A DNA stretch of 35,157 nucleotides from Bacillota bacterium. GTDB lineage: Bacteria > Bacillota > DTU030 > DUMP01. Under the pieces are notes generated by a model, which did not search any database, was not told the origin of the DNA, and saw only the letters and a program-made list of their open reading frames with translations. Positions 9,200 through 18,084 of the stretch are shown here, one piece after another. The stretch spans positions 1-35,157 of the forward strand of contig JAAYWY010000107.1 of the NCBI GenBank assembly GCA_012516165.1, in the 5' to 3' direction. Made by a program: the position numbers and the translations under genes. The first letter of the stretch is position 1. Each line of letters starts with the position of its first letter.

Positions 9200-9910
9200 T
9201 CACTGACTTTTTTGCTGTAAAAGTCTTAATCCTTTCGGTGTAACCCACTGCTCCACCAATACAAGAAAACCATCGGCCAATAGAGCCAGCACAGCCGAAG
9301 GAATAGCACCTACCAGGACCATGTAATCACGCATCATTTGCAGCCCACGGACTATATAGCAACCTAAGCCCCCGCCGCCAACCATGGCTGCTAGCGTGGC
9401 GGTGCCCACAGCCATCACAGTAGCTGTGCGCACCCCTGTCATTATTACCGGAATAGAAAGTGGTAATTCCACCTTCCATAACAACTGAAAATCAGTCATT
9501 CCCATACCAACGGCTGCTTCTTTAAGATCGGGATCCACATTCTTAATACCAGTGTAAGTGTTCTGTAAAATAGGAAGTAGCGAATAGAGAAACAAGGCAA
9601 ATATAGCCGGTTTATTGCCAATACCAAAACCAAGGGGTATAAGCAAAGCTAGCAAAGCCAAACTCGGTATGGTCTGGATAACATCAGCAAAAGGAATCGC
9701 TAATCGTTCTAGCAATGGCCAGCGAGTAGCCATAACCCCCAACGGCACAGCTACTGCTGCTGCCGCTCCGACTGGCAGCAGCACCAGTAATATCATATGG
9801 TCCTTAACGGCCAGTAGAATTTCTGGTAAGTTTTCGGCAACATAGATCCACATCTGTTGCCAAATCATTAGCATCAATAATAGCCCCCTACCGATAACTT
9901 GAGGAATCAT
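9200..9910 (-). CDS. Osmoprotectant-type ABC transporter permease
   Basis: PFADVIQTIPSLALLALLIPLGFGIGNKPAIFALFLYSLLPILQNTYTGIKNVDPDLKEAAVGMGMTDFQLLWKVELPLSIPVIMTGVRTATV, typical OpuAB/OpuCB/YehY EAA loop. Confidence 0.92.
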   Translation of the reverse strand: MIPQVIGRGLLLMLMIWQQMWIYVAENLPEILLAVKDHMILLVLLPVGAAAAVAVPLGVMATRWPLLERLAIPFADVIQTIPSLALLALLIPLGFGIGNKPAIFALFLYSLLPILQNTYTGIKNVDPDLKEAAVGMGMTDFQLLWKVELPLSIPVIMTGVRTATVMAVGTATLAAMVGGGGLGCYIVRGLQMMRDYMVLVGAIPSAVLALLADGFLVLVEQWVTPKGLRLLQQKSQ

Positions 9911-9963
9911 CTTCCACCTAATCGGTTAGAACAAATTGTTTTACTTTTGGGTGGCACACCTTT

Positions 9964-10767
9964 CTAGGAGCGGCGCCGGTTGGAAATGGCCACCACTCGT
10001 TCCGGTCGGAGTCGAGACACTATTGTTGTCGGAACAGCCGGGCTTAGCGCCCTATGCACAAAGTGGGCTACAAATTTATTGACCGGACTTTGGCAGACAC
10101 CTTCAGGTGTGTCGTCCTGGACCACCATCCCTTCTTTCATAATGATAATCCGATCTGCCAAAAACAAGGCTTCGTTTAAATCGTGAGTAACAAAAATAAT
10201 TGTTTTCTTAAGCCGTTCCTTGATGTTTTTCAGCTCTATCTGCAGTTGTTCACGCATTAGGGGATCAAGGGCACCAAAAGGCTCATCCATGAGAATTAGT
10301 TCCGGATCGGCCGCCAATGCTCTCAGCACTCCGATACGCTGTTGTTGGCCACCTGATAACTGGGCCGGATAGCGATGGCGAAACGTTGCTGGATCCATAC
10401 CACCTAGCTGTAGTAATTCATCCACTCTTTGTTGCTGTTTATTCTTAGACCAACCTAAGAGTTCCGGTACCAAAGCAATATTTTGAGCAACTGTCAAGTG
10501 TGGCAGTAATCCTATACTCTGAATGACATATCCGATCTTACGCCTAAGCTCCACTTTACTCCAACTAACAGCTGGTTTGTCAAACAAATAAAGTTCACCC
10601 GACGTGGGTTCAATAAGGCGATTTACCATCTTCAAGGTGGTGGTCTTGCCACAACCTGAAGGCCCAATAAGGACTACAAATTCCCCGTCTTCCACCGTAA
10701 AGTTAAGATCTCGAACGGCCACACTCCCATCCTTGTACGCCTTACTGACATGTTTAAATGTGACCAG
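9964..10767 (-). CDS. Osmoprotectant-type ABC transporter ATP-binding protein (probable CTG start)
   Basis: LVTFKHVSKAYKDGSVAVRDLNFTVEDGEFVVLIGPSGCGKTTTLKMVNRLIEPTSG...LSGGQQQRIGVLRALAADPELILMDEPFGALDP; track start GTG at 10722 truncates the conserved N-terminus; CTG at 10767-10765 has a GGGGGG SD 7 nt upstream and directly follows an in-frame TAG. Confidence 0.85.
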   Translation of the reverse strand: MVTFKHVSKAYKDGSVAVRDLNFTVEDGEFVVLIGPSGCGKTTTLKMVNRLIEPTSGELYLFDKPAVSWSKVELRRKIGYVIQSIGLLPHLTVAQNIALVPELLGWSKNKQQQRVDELLQLGGMDPATFRHRYPAQLSGGQQQRIGVLRALAADPELILMDEPFGALDPLMREQLQIELKNIKERLKKTIIFVTHDLNEALFLADRIIIMKEGMVVQDDTPEGVCQSPVNKFVAHFVHRALSPAVPTTIVSRLRPERVVAISNRRRS

Positions 10768-10831
10768 CTAAGGTCCCCCCAATGCTCGTTAGCGCTTGTA
10801 TTCTCGCATCCAGGCTCATTTTTGTACCTTA

Positions 10832-10859
10832 AGTATAACTCCTAACTTCCAGTGGTCAA
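10832..10859 (-). promoter_or_regulatory. Predicted sigma-A-type promoter of the ABC transporter operon
   Basis: Minus strand TTGACC-N16-TATACT. Confidence 0.6.
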
Positions 10860-11045
10860 ACCAGCATTTAGCAGCTAGCGGTGCTTGCACACCACCAGGA
10901 TTCATCTGCTGGCCACACCTTTTGTATTCTTATTATTTGCTCAGATTACTCGTTGCTACGGGCTCGATCATTATCGCTTTGCTTCTAGTACCGGAAATAA
11001 ACTGACCGGCATAAATAAGTTCTACCATCGGCCTATAATACACAT

Positions 11046-11072
11046 AAAAAAATATGCCCGGTCATTCCGGGC
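11046..11072 (-). terminator. Rho-independent terminator downstream of yraN
   Basis: Minus strand GCCCGG-aatga-CCGGGC followed by ATATTTTTTT. Confidence 0.75.
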
Positions 11073-11167
11073 AATTCTATAGTATATCAAGAAGGGGGTA
11101 TTGGATAACTTGATTATACTGTAACACAAGTTTGTTAAGACAATGTAACAAGTTGGTTACTCCACCA

Positions 11168-11521
11168 TTAAAAAGCGTTCCGGATAAGCTCTGGCTTAGC
11201 CGTGCCCTCCTCTATGTTGACTGCTAGTACATCAAATCTACAAGGAACTCTTTTCTTATAGCGCTGCAAATAATAAGCTGCCACTCTTCTTAGTTTAGCT
11301 TGTTTAGTCAATGTTACTGCTTCTTGAGGGTAACCGAAGCGGAGGCTGCGTCGGGTTTTTACTTCTATAAACACCAAACAGTTCCCTTCTTGGGCAATGA
11401 TATCGATTTCGCCTAACCGACAGCGAAAATTTCGCTCAATAATACGATAACCACACCGTTTTAGGAAACTCACGGCAAAATCCTCACCCAATGCACCCAC
11501 GGTCTTGTTGTTTCGGTTCAA
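11168..11521 (-). CDS. yraN: YraN/UPF0102 family endonuclease-like protein
   Basis: 117 aa; GEDFAVSFLKRCGYRIIERNFRCRLGEIDIIAQEGNCLVFIEVKTRRS. Confidence 0.93.
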   Translation of the reverse strand: MNRNNKTVGALGEDFAVSFLKRCGYRIIERNFRCRLGEIDIIAQEGNCLVFIEVKTRRSLRFGYPQEAVTLTKQAKLRRVAAYYLQRYKKRVPCRFDVLAVNIEEGTAKPELIRNAF

Positions 11522-12150
11522 TTCATAGCCTCCTGCGCTAAGCGTACTGGTTTAAAGCTAAAACGGTGCAATGGGCACGGACCTAATCGGGTCAGGGCAG
11601 CTAGGTGTTCTGGAGTTCCATAACCTTTGTTGCGAGCAAAACCATAGCCAGGGTATGTTTGGTCCCATTTTACCATCAACCGATCCCGATATACCTTAGC
11701 TATAATGGACGCAGCCGCAATACTAGCACACCTCTTATCCCCGTGCGTAATAGCTTCTACTGGACAACTAAGACCTTCGATCCACACAGCGTCGATTAAC
11801 ACATAGTCCGGTACAACTTTAAGCTTAAGGATAGCCTGGCGCATAGCTGCACGCGTAGCCTGTAATATATTGTATTTATCTATGTATTCTACATCTACTT
11901 CACCGATACCCACCGCTACAGCCGCCTGGCAAATCATTTCATATAGTTCCTCGCGCTGCCTTGCTGTTAATTGTTTCGATTCACGTAGGGTGGGAAAAAC
12001 CTCATGCCACCTTTTTGCCGGAGGAAAAATAACAGCTGCTGCCACTACTGGTCCCGCTAGTGGACCGCGCCCCACTTCGTCTACCCCGGCCAAGTGAACA
12101 ACACCATCTGCCTGCAGTTTTAGCTCGTAACGCCATAAATCCTCAGTCAT
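11518..12150 (-). CDS. rnhB: Ribonuclease HII
   Basis: 210 aa; LAGVDEVGRGPLAGPVVAAAVIF, KQLTARQREELY, IDAVWIEGL, HGDKRCASIAAASIIAKVYRDR. Confidence 0.97.
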   Translation of the reverse strand: MTEDLWRYELKLQADGVVHLAGVDEVGRGPLAGPVVAAAVIFPPAKRWHEVFPTLRESKQLTARQREELYEMICQAAVAVGIGEVDVEYIDKYNILQATRAAMRQAILKLKVVPDYVLIDAVWIEGLSCPVEAITHGDKRCASIAAASIIAKVYRDRLMVKWDQTYPGYGFARNKGYGTPEHLAALTRLGPCPLHRFSFKPVRLAQEAMN

Positions 12151-12980
12151 GCTATACTCGCTTCCTCTGGATCGTCCAGGCTGATTCGCCCTAACTTTCC
12201 TTGTTGAAATTCGCGCAACAACAAACCAGCTGCTCGCTCAGTATCTAACTGTCCGCCGCTTATATACAATCCACGGCGGCGGGCAATACCCGGTAAAATA
12301 GAAACTGCATCGCTTTTTTCTAGATTATAAGTAGTTTCCAAGGTAAGCGGTGATCGCCGCAGTAGCTCTTGCCCTAGCCATAAAGCCACTTCCTCTAGAG
12401 GCAAAATTTCTTCGCGAATAGCACCTACAGCCGCCAGTTTATATCCTGTCTCTTGATTTTCAAACTTAGGCCATAAAACACCTGGAGTGTCCATAACCAT
12501 CAGGTTTTTTGCTACCCGCATCCACTGTTGTCCCCGAGTCACACCTGGCCTTGCCCCTACTTTAGCACTTTTTTTACCCACCAGTTTATTGATTACTGCC
12601 GATTTACCTACATTAGGGATCCCTACTACCATTAGCCGAAACTCGCCACTCGAAATTGTTCGGCTGTTAGTAAGCAATCTTTCTACAGGTTGGAGTATTT
12701 TTTGCCGCCGGTCAAAAAGAGCAGAAAAGGCCACTGCTTCCGTGCCCTGATCACGAATAGCCTGTAGCCACTTATCAGTCACCGGCGGTGATGCCAGATC
12801 AGCTTTATTTAATACCAATAGATGCAACTTATCGGAAACTAACTGGGCCAAATCAGGGTTTCGACTAGCCACTGGCACACGGGCATCGGCAACCTCCACC
12901 ACTAAATCTACCTGAGGCAGTCGGGCTACTAGTTCTCTCCTAGCTTTAGCCATATGCCCGGGAAACCATTGTACCGTCAC
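12147..12980 (-). CDS. rbgA: Ribosome biogenesis GTPase RbgA/YlqF (circularly permuted GTPase)
   Basis: WFPGHMAKARREL, VEVADARVPVASRNP, LNKADLA, VVGIPNVGKSAVINKLVGKKSAKVGARPGVTRGQQW; GTG start at 12980 with GGAGGTG SD. Confidence 0.95.
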   Translation of the reverse strand: MTVQWFPGHMAKARRELVARLPQVDLVVEVADARVPVASRNPDLAQLVSDKLHLLVLNKADLASPPVTDKWLQAIRDQGTEAVAFSALFDRRQKILQPVERLLTNSRTISSGEFRLMVVGIPNVGKSAVINKLVGKKSAKVGARPGVTRGQQWMRVAKNLMVMDTPGVLWPKFENQETGYKLAAVGAIREEILPLEEVALWLGQELLRRSPLTLETTYNLEKSDAVSILPGIARRRGLYISGGQLDTERAAGLLLREFQQGKLGRISLDDPEEASIA

Positions 12981-13007
12981 AACTACAAACACCTCCAAAC
13001 GCTATTA

Positions 13008-13535
13008 TCACGATCGGCCAAACACTTTGATCCGACTGAGCGGCCAGTAACGAAGCATTGCTTTACCAATAACGCTACTTAAAGGGACAAGACCCACTTC
13101 TTTATAACGACTATCTTGACTGTTATTGCGGTTATCACCCAAAACAAATATTTTCCCACGGGGCACCCTTACTGGGCCAAACTGACCATAAGTAGGCTCT
13201 TTTATATAAGGCTCTATTAGTGCTGTGCCGTTCACCCAAACCTTACCATCGCGAATTTCCACTGTTTCTCCAGCTACGGCGATAACCCGTTTTATGTAAT
13301 CTTCACGAGGCCTCGCTAGGGGATGAAAAACTACAATATTTCCCCGCGTAGGCTCAGTAAAACGGTAGATAAATTTGTTAATCAAAAGCCGTTCACCCGA
13401 CTTCAGTGTAGGTTCCATAGAGGGGCCGGTAACGATAAAAGACTGCACGACAAAGGTTATAATAAACAAAGCTAAAACAATCGCTAAGAAAACACTTTGC
13501 AAATACTCCCACACTACTTTTGGCATCTTTCCCAT
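13008..13535 (-). CDS. lepB: Signal peptidase I
   Basis: 175 aa; N-terminal TM, GPSMEPTLKSGERLLINKF, DYIKRVIAVAGETVEI, VLGDNRNNSQDSR. Confidence 0.96.
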   Translation of the reverse strand: MGKMPKVVWEYLQSVFLAIVLALFIITFVVQSFIVTGPSMEPTLKSGERLLINKFIYRFTEPTRGNIVVFHPLARPREDYIKRVIAVAGETVEIRDGKVWVNGTALIEPYIKEPTYGQFGPVRVPRGKIFVLGDNRNNSQDSRYKEVGLVPLSSVIGKAMLRYWPLSRIKVFGRS

Positions 13536-13578
13536 CCTGACCCCTCCGCCTGCTTTTGACAGTAGTATGAACGAAAGC

Positions 13579-13597
13579 AGGGACTTTGACAGTCCCT
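13579..13597. repeat. Perfect 7-bp inverted repeat between rplS and lepB (possible hairpin)
   Basis: AGGGACT-ttgac-AGTCCCT; no clear T-run. Confidence 0.5.
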
Positions 13598-13600
13598 AAC

Positions 13601-13945
13601 TTAGCTCCGTTTCTCTTTAATGCGTGCTGCTTTACCAGATAGTTGGCGTAAATAGTAAAGCTTTGCCCTACGAACATGACCGCGACGCAAAACTTCTATT
13701 TTATCTATCCGGCGACTATGAACAGGAAATACCCTTTCCACCCCGACGCCGTATGATACTCTCCGCACAGTAAATGTTTCCTGAGAACCTTTCCCGCGGC
13801 GCCCAATGACAACTCCTTCAAACACTTGAATGCGCTCACGGTTACCCTCTACTACCTTGACGTGTACCCGTACTGTATCCCCAGGTCCAAATTCAGGGAT
13901 GTCAGCCCTTAGTTGCTCATTTTCCACTGATTGTAGAAGATCCAT
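13601..13945 (-). CDS. rplS: 50S ribosomal protein L19
   Basis: 114 aa; [59 protein letters not shown]. Confidence 0.98.
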   Translation of the reverse strand: MDLLQSVENEQLRADIPEFGPGDTVRVHVKVVEGNRERIQVFEGVVIGRRGKGSQETFTVRRVSYGVGVERVFPVHSRRIDKIEVLRRGHVRRAKLYYLRQLSGKAARIKEKRS

Positions 13946-14034
13946 TATCTGACCTCCTTCCTCGCTTGCTACGATTAGTTTAATATCATCCTACACCAAA
14001 TATAAATCCGCTCTATATGTTTAGAACAAAAGTT

Positions 14035-14063
14035 ATTATATCATATGACCCTCACCAAAACAA
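14035..14063 (-). promoter_or_regulatory. Predicted sigma-A-type promoter upstream of rplS
   Basis: Minus strand TTGTTT-N17-TATAAT. Confidence 0.55.
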
Positions 14064-14067
14064 CCTA

Positions 14068-14808
14068 CTAGCCATCGCGCTCACATTCGCGCTCAATTTC
14101 GGCTAACAGTTTTAAATCCTCCTCGGATAAGTTTTTCAGATCTAATAAATCTGGGCGGCGTTTTATAGTCCGACTCAAAGCTTCCCGACGACGCCAAAGC
14201 CTGATCTGTTCATGGTTTCCCGACAAAAGAACCGGTGGTACTCGCCGTCCTTCCCACACTTCTGGTCTAGTATACTGGGGATATTCTAACAAACCCATAC
14301 TAAACGAGTCTTCACGGGCGGCATCGTCCGCTCCTAGAGCCCCGGGAAGCAAGCGAATCACAGCATCAGCTAGAACTAAAGCAGGGATCTCTCCACCTGT
14401 AAGAACGTAATCACCGATGGAAATCTCGTCGTCAACCAAAACTTCTCGTACCCGTTCATCTACTCCTTCGTAGTGACCACAAATAATTACCAGGTGCTTT
14501 TCTTGCGCCAGTTCCCAAGCTAATTCCTGGTTAAATATCTTCCCTTGAGGACAAGTTAGGATCACCCTGGCCTCGCAATCCGGATCGGTATGACGAACAG
14601 CACGAGCTATGGGGTCTACCTGCATAACCATGCCGACGCCTCCGCCAAAAGGGTAGTCATCCACTGAGTGGTGCTTGTTGGTGCTAAAATCCCGGATATT
14701 AATAATTCTAATATCCACCAAGCCCTTGGCACGAGCACGTTTGATAATGCTCTCTTCCAGCGGGCCAGAAAACATACCCGGAAACAAGGTTAGAATATCA
14801 AGCCGCAT
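14068..14808 (-). CDS. trmD: tRNA (guanine-N1)-methyltransferase TrmD
   Basis: 246 aa; [61 protein letters not shown]. Confidence 0.98.
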   Translation of the reverse strand: MRLDILTLFPGMFSGPLEESIIKRARAKGLVDIRIINIRDFSTNKHHSVDDYPFGGGVGMVMQVDPIARAVRHTDPDCEARVILTCPQGKIFNQELAWELAQEKHLVIICGHYEGVDERVREVLVDDEISIGDYVLTGGEIPALVLADAVIRLLPGALGADDAAREDSFSMGLLEYPQYTRPEVWEGRRVPPVLLSGNHEQIRLWRRREALSRTIKRRPDLLDLKNLSEEDLKLLAEIERECERDG

Positions 14809-14820
14809 GCTTTTCTCCCC

Positions 14821-15336
14821 TTAGCATAGGCCTGGCAATAAATGGACCACCATCCGACCAGCCTCCAGATCAATTCGGCGCACCACTTCCCGTGTCGCTG
14901 GCAGCAGTATCTCCACTTTATCGGCTGTCTGTACAACGTACACATCGTTAGCTGGTAGCGGTAACACCTCTTTTAATATACCCAGATATTCTCCGGTTTC
15001 AGAATACACATCTAGACCCACTAACTGAAAATAGTAATAGTGCCCTTCAGGCAGTGGAACAACTTGGTCTTTGGTTATTGCCAATTCCCAACCACGATAG
15101 GCTTTGACTGTTTCTGGGCTGGTTATCCCCTCTAAAGCTATAATAGCTCTATTGCCAGTCAAGCGGGCCCCTCGAACCTGATATGGTCCTATAACTTGAT
15201 CCGCCAACACCATATATACATCTTTTAGTCGGTAAATTCGCTCCGGGAAATCGGTAAACAAGTCTAGCTTCATTTCACCTTGTACACCGTGGGCCGAAGC
15301 AATTTGGCCAATGGTTATAAGGTCATCCCTATTCAT
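14821..15336 (-). CDS. rimM: 16S rRNA processing protein RimM
   Basis: 171 aa; ITIGQIASAHGVQGEMKLDLFTDFPERI; located between trmD and ylqD/khpA. Confidence 0.95.
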   Translation of the reverse strand: MNRDDLITIGQIASAHGVQGEMKLDLFTDFPERIYRLKDVYMVLADQVIGPYQVRGARLTGNRAIIALEGITSPETVKAYRGWELAITKDQVVPLPEGHYYYFQLVGLDVYSETGEYLGILKEVLPLPANDVYVVQTADKVEILLPATREVVRRIDLEAGRMVVHLLPGLC

Positions 15337-15730
15337 GGCGCAACTCTACAATTTTGCCATTTTCGATCACTATCTCCGCCCCCAGAATACGGGCAATATC
15401 ATCGCCCGGCTTAACCTTGACCCATCCTTCCACCGCTCCTTGCACTACCTCCGAGCCCTGTTCCCAAGCTTTGACTTCAGCTGTTTTCTGTTTAAGGCGC
15501 TCCCGCATCTCTAGTCGTTTTTCCTTTTCCTGCTCTATTTGTTGTCGTGTCGCTGCTACCTGCTGCAAACCTTGTTTTTCGGCCTCCAAAAGAAGCCTTT
15601 TACCTTGAAACTCTATTTGTTGCAGCTCCAGCTCCAACCGTTGTAGTGTGCTGTGCAGATCTTGAAGCATTTCGTCTTTCAATTCGGGAGTGACCAATGC
15701 CTTTAGTGCAATCGTTCTTTTCACTAGCAC
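15329..15730 (-). CDS. ylqD: YlqD family protein
   Basis: KRTIALKALVTPELKDEMLQDLHSTLQRLELELQQIEFQGKRLLLEA; coiled-coil; position in rpsP-rimM cluster; likely GTG start at 15730. Confidence 0.8.
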   Translation of the reverse strand: MLVKRTIALKALVTPELKDEMLQDLHSTLQRLELELQQIEFQGKRLLLEAEKQGLQQVAATRQQIEQEKEKRLEMRERLKQKTAEVKAWEQGSEVVQGAVEGWVKVKPGDDIARILGAEIVIENGKIVELRHE

Positions 15731-15749
15731 CGTTTCACCCCCCGATGAT

Positions 15750-15986
15750 CTAAGATTGTTCCATAATCTCAATCATAACTCGGCGACCATCCTTAGCCCA
15801 GGCCGATCGAACCACCGTGCGGATAGCGCGAGCAATTCTTCCTTGCTTACCAATAACTTTACCCATATCCTCAGGGGCCACCTTAAGTTCTAACAGCACC
15901 GAATCTTCCCCCGCCACCTCGTTTACACTCACAGCATCGGGATTGTTGACTAATGCTTTGGCAATAACCTCTAGCAGCTCCCGCAT
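15750..15986 (-). CDS. khpA: KH-domain RNA-binding protein KhpA/YlqC
   Basis: 78 aa; LKVAPEDMGKVIGKQGRIARAIRTVVRSAW KH motif. Confidence 0.93.
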   Translation of the reverse strand: MRELLEVIAKALVNNPDAVSVNEVAGEDSVLLELKVAPEDMGKVIGKQGRIARAIRTVVRSAWAKDGRRVMIEIMEQS

Positions 15987-16000
15987 CTGGCAGTCCTCCC

Positions 16001-16288
16001 TTAGGCCTGCAAAGCTTCTTTGTCTTTGCCTTTTAAGGCCATAAACTTATCCCAGATTCCCGTCTGTTTAAATAGCCGTATCACCGTATCCGAAGCTTGT
16101 GCTCCCTGGCTCAGCCAAGACAGGGCTTTTTCTTCTTCAATTTCGATGACTGCCGGCTCGCGGGTGGGATTATAATAACCGATAGCCTCAATGAAACGCC
16201 CATCCCGTGGCATACGCGAGTCGGCTACCACTAAGCGGTAGCTGGGAGCCTTCTTGGCACCCATGCGCCGCAACCGGATTTTAACCAT
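16001..16288 (-). CDS. rpsP: 30S ribosomal protein S16
   Basis: 95 aa; [41 protein letters not shown]. Confidence 0.98.
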   Translation of the reverse strand: MVKIRLRRMGAKKAPSYRLVVADSRMPRDGRFIEAIGYYNPTREPAVIEIEEEKALSWLSQGAQASDTVIRLFKQTGIWDKFMALKGKDKEALQA

Positions 16289-16317
16289 ACACTCACCTCC
16301 CTTCGTTGCATTGTCTT

Positions 16318-17655
16318 TTATTGTAAGAATGGTCCCATGGGTAGCATCGCTTTGCCCTTTTTCTCTAGCCGGCCAAACTGTTTTAATAGCTTTCTCATAT
16401 CGGTAAATTGTTTCAGCAACCGATTGACATCTTGAACAGTAGTACCACTGCCACGAGCAATACGCCGCTTACGACTAGCATCAATAATTTCGGGAAAGGC
16501 ACGTTCTTCTACCGTCATAGAAGAAATCATCGCTTCCACCCTAACCAGCTCTTTTTCGTCCACTTTAAATCCAGGCATCTTTTTTAGTTGTCCAAACCCA
16601 GGTAAATGCCCTAATAATTGATCTACCGGGCCCATTTTACGCACTTCCTGCAGCTGTGTCCGAAAATCATCTAATGTAAACTGCGCCCGACGCAACTTCT
16701 GCTCTAATTGGCGTGATTTCTCTGCGTCCATGGTTTGCTCTGCTTTTTCGATCAGTGTAAGAACATCGCCCATGCCCAAGATACGTGTGGCCAGGCGTTC
16801 AGGGTGAAATATCTCTAATGCATCTGTGTTTTCGCCTACACCGATAAACTTGATCGGAACACCAGTAACTGCGCGAACGGAAAGAGCGGCACCGCCTCTA
16901 GCATCACCATCGAGCTTAGTAAGAATACACCCGGTAAGTCCCAGTTTTTCCTGAAAAGCTGCGGCAGCAGTAACAGCGTCCTGACCGGTCATTGCATCCA
17001 CTACCAGTAAAGTTTCTGTAGGGCTAACAGCTTCCTTTATCTTAACCAGTTCAGCCATCATATCTTCATCAATATGCAGCCGGCCAGCAGTATCAATCAA
17101 AACTGGATCATACGCTTCCCGCCGTGCTTTTTCAACTGCCGCACTAACAATGCTGACGGGGTCCTGTTCTCCCATGCTAAAAACTGGGATCTTTAGATTT
17201 TCACCTAATACTTGGAGTTGTTTAATAGCTGCTGGGCGATATACGTCGGCCGCTACCAATAGTGGCCGGTAGCCCTCTTTGGCTAGTTTGCGCGCCAGTT
17301 TAGCAGCCGTAGTCGTCTTGCCTGCACCTTGTAGCCCAACCATCATATACACCGTTGGACTAGTAGCAGCCCGTTGAAGCCGTGTCGCTTCCCCTCCAAG
17401 CAAAGCAGTCAATTCCCCTTGAACCACTTTGATCACCTGTTGAGCAGGAGTAAGGCTGGTAAGAACCTCCTGCCCCACTGCTTTTTCCTGCACCCGACCG
17501 ATAAACTCTTTTACCACCTTAAAGTTAACATCGGCCTCCAACAGTGCTAGACGCACCTCTCTTAAGGCTGCTTTAACATCAGCCTCTGTTAAGCGCCCTT
17601 TGCTACCTAGTTTCTTTAGAGCACTTTGGATTTTTTCCGCCAAGCTCTCTAGCAT
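16318..17655 (-). CDS. ffh: Signal recognition particle protein Ffh
   Basis: 445 aa; [46 protein letters not shown]-domain [20 protein letters not shown]. Confidence 0.98.
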   Translation of the reverse strand: MLESLAEKIQSALKKLGSKGRLTEADVKAALREVRLALLEADVNFKVVKEFIGRVQEKAVGQEVLTSLTPAQQVIKVVQGELTALLGGEATRLQRAATSPTVYMMVGLQGAGKTTTAAKLARKLAKEGYRPLLVAADVYRPAAIKQLQVLGENLKIPVFSMGEQDPVSIVSAAVEKARREAYDPVLIDTAGRLHIDEDMMAELVKIKEAVSPTETLLVVDAMTGQDAVTAAAAFQEKLGLTGCILTKLDGDARGGAALSVRAVTGVPIKFIGVGENTDALEIFHPERLATRILGMGDVLTLIEKAEQTMDAEKSRQLEQKLRRAQFTLDDFRTQLQEVRKMGPVDQLLGHLPGFGQLKKMPGFKVDEKELVRVEAMISSMTVEERAFPEIIDASRKRRIARGSGTTVQDVNRLLKQFTDMRKLLKQFGRLEKKGKAMLPMGPFLQ

Positions 17656-18054
17656 TTAATCACCTTCCGGGCCCATGGCATCAAGCAAAGCCATGATCTC
17701 GGCCGTTATTTTCTCCTGCTCTTGGGTAAGTCCAGTACTTTGTAGTTTAAACACCAACTGTTTTAGCTGTCGTAACCGCTTTTTCTCGGTAAAAAAACTA
17801 TCCACCAACTTTAACCGCTGCTCATATCCTTGTAAAGCAGCCTCGGCCCGGTTCAAAATATCATAAACTGCCTGCCGACTAACATTAAACTCAGCGGCAA
17901 TCTCCCCCAGTGATAGATCCTCGCCAAAATACAGTTCCATAAAATCTTGCTGCCTCTTGGTAAGGAGGGAGCCGTAAAAATCGTATAACAAGGCCATGCG
18001 AACCCGAGATTCCATGCTCCCACCCCTGTTAAGTAAAACTACTTTACACCCCAA
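17656..18054 (-). CDS. ylxM: YlxM-family putative DNA-binding protein
   Basis: MALLYDFYGSLLTKRQQDFMELYFGEDLSLGEIAAEFNVSRQAVYDILNRAE; adjacent to ffh. Confidence 0.92.
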   Translation of the reverse strand: MGCKVVLLNRGGSMESRVRMALLYDFYGSLLTKRQQDFMELYFGEDLSLGEIAAEFNVSRQAVYDILNRAEAALQGYEQRLKLVDSFFTEKKRLRQLKQLVFKLQSTGLTQEQEKITAEIMALLDAMGPEGD

Positions 18055-18084
18055 AGTTTATTCTAGCGGGGGACTTTCTCGGTG

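Noticed and set aside
10885-11082. Small ORFs in the intergenic region upstream of the ABC transporter (10.8-11.1 kb), including a minus-strand peptide MVELIYAGQFISGTRSKAIMIEPVATSNLSK
   Set aside because: Short, no clear SD and no family recognised; possibly a gene remnant but not supportable from sequence alone.
13393-13677. 94-aa minus-strand ORF spanning the rplS-lepB junction
   Set aside because: Out-of-frame with both well-supported genes; translation shows no domain.
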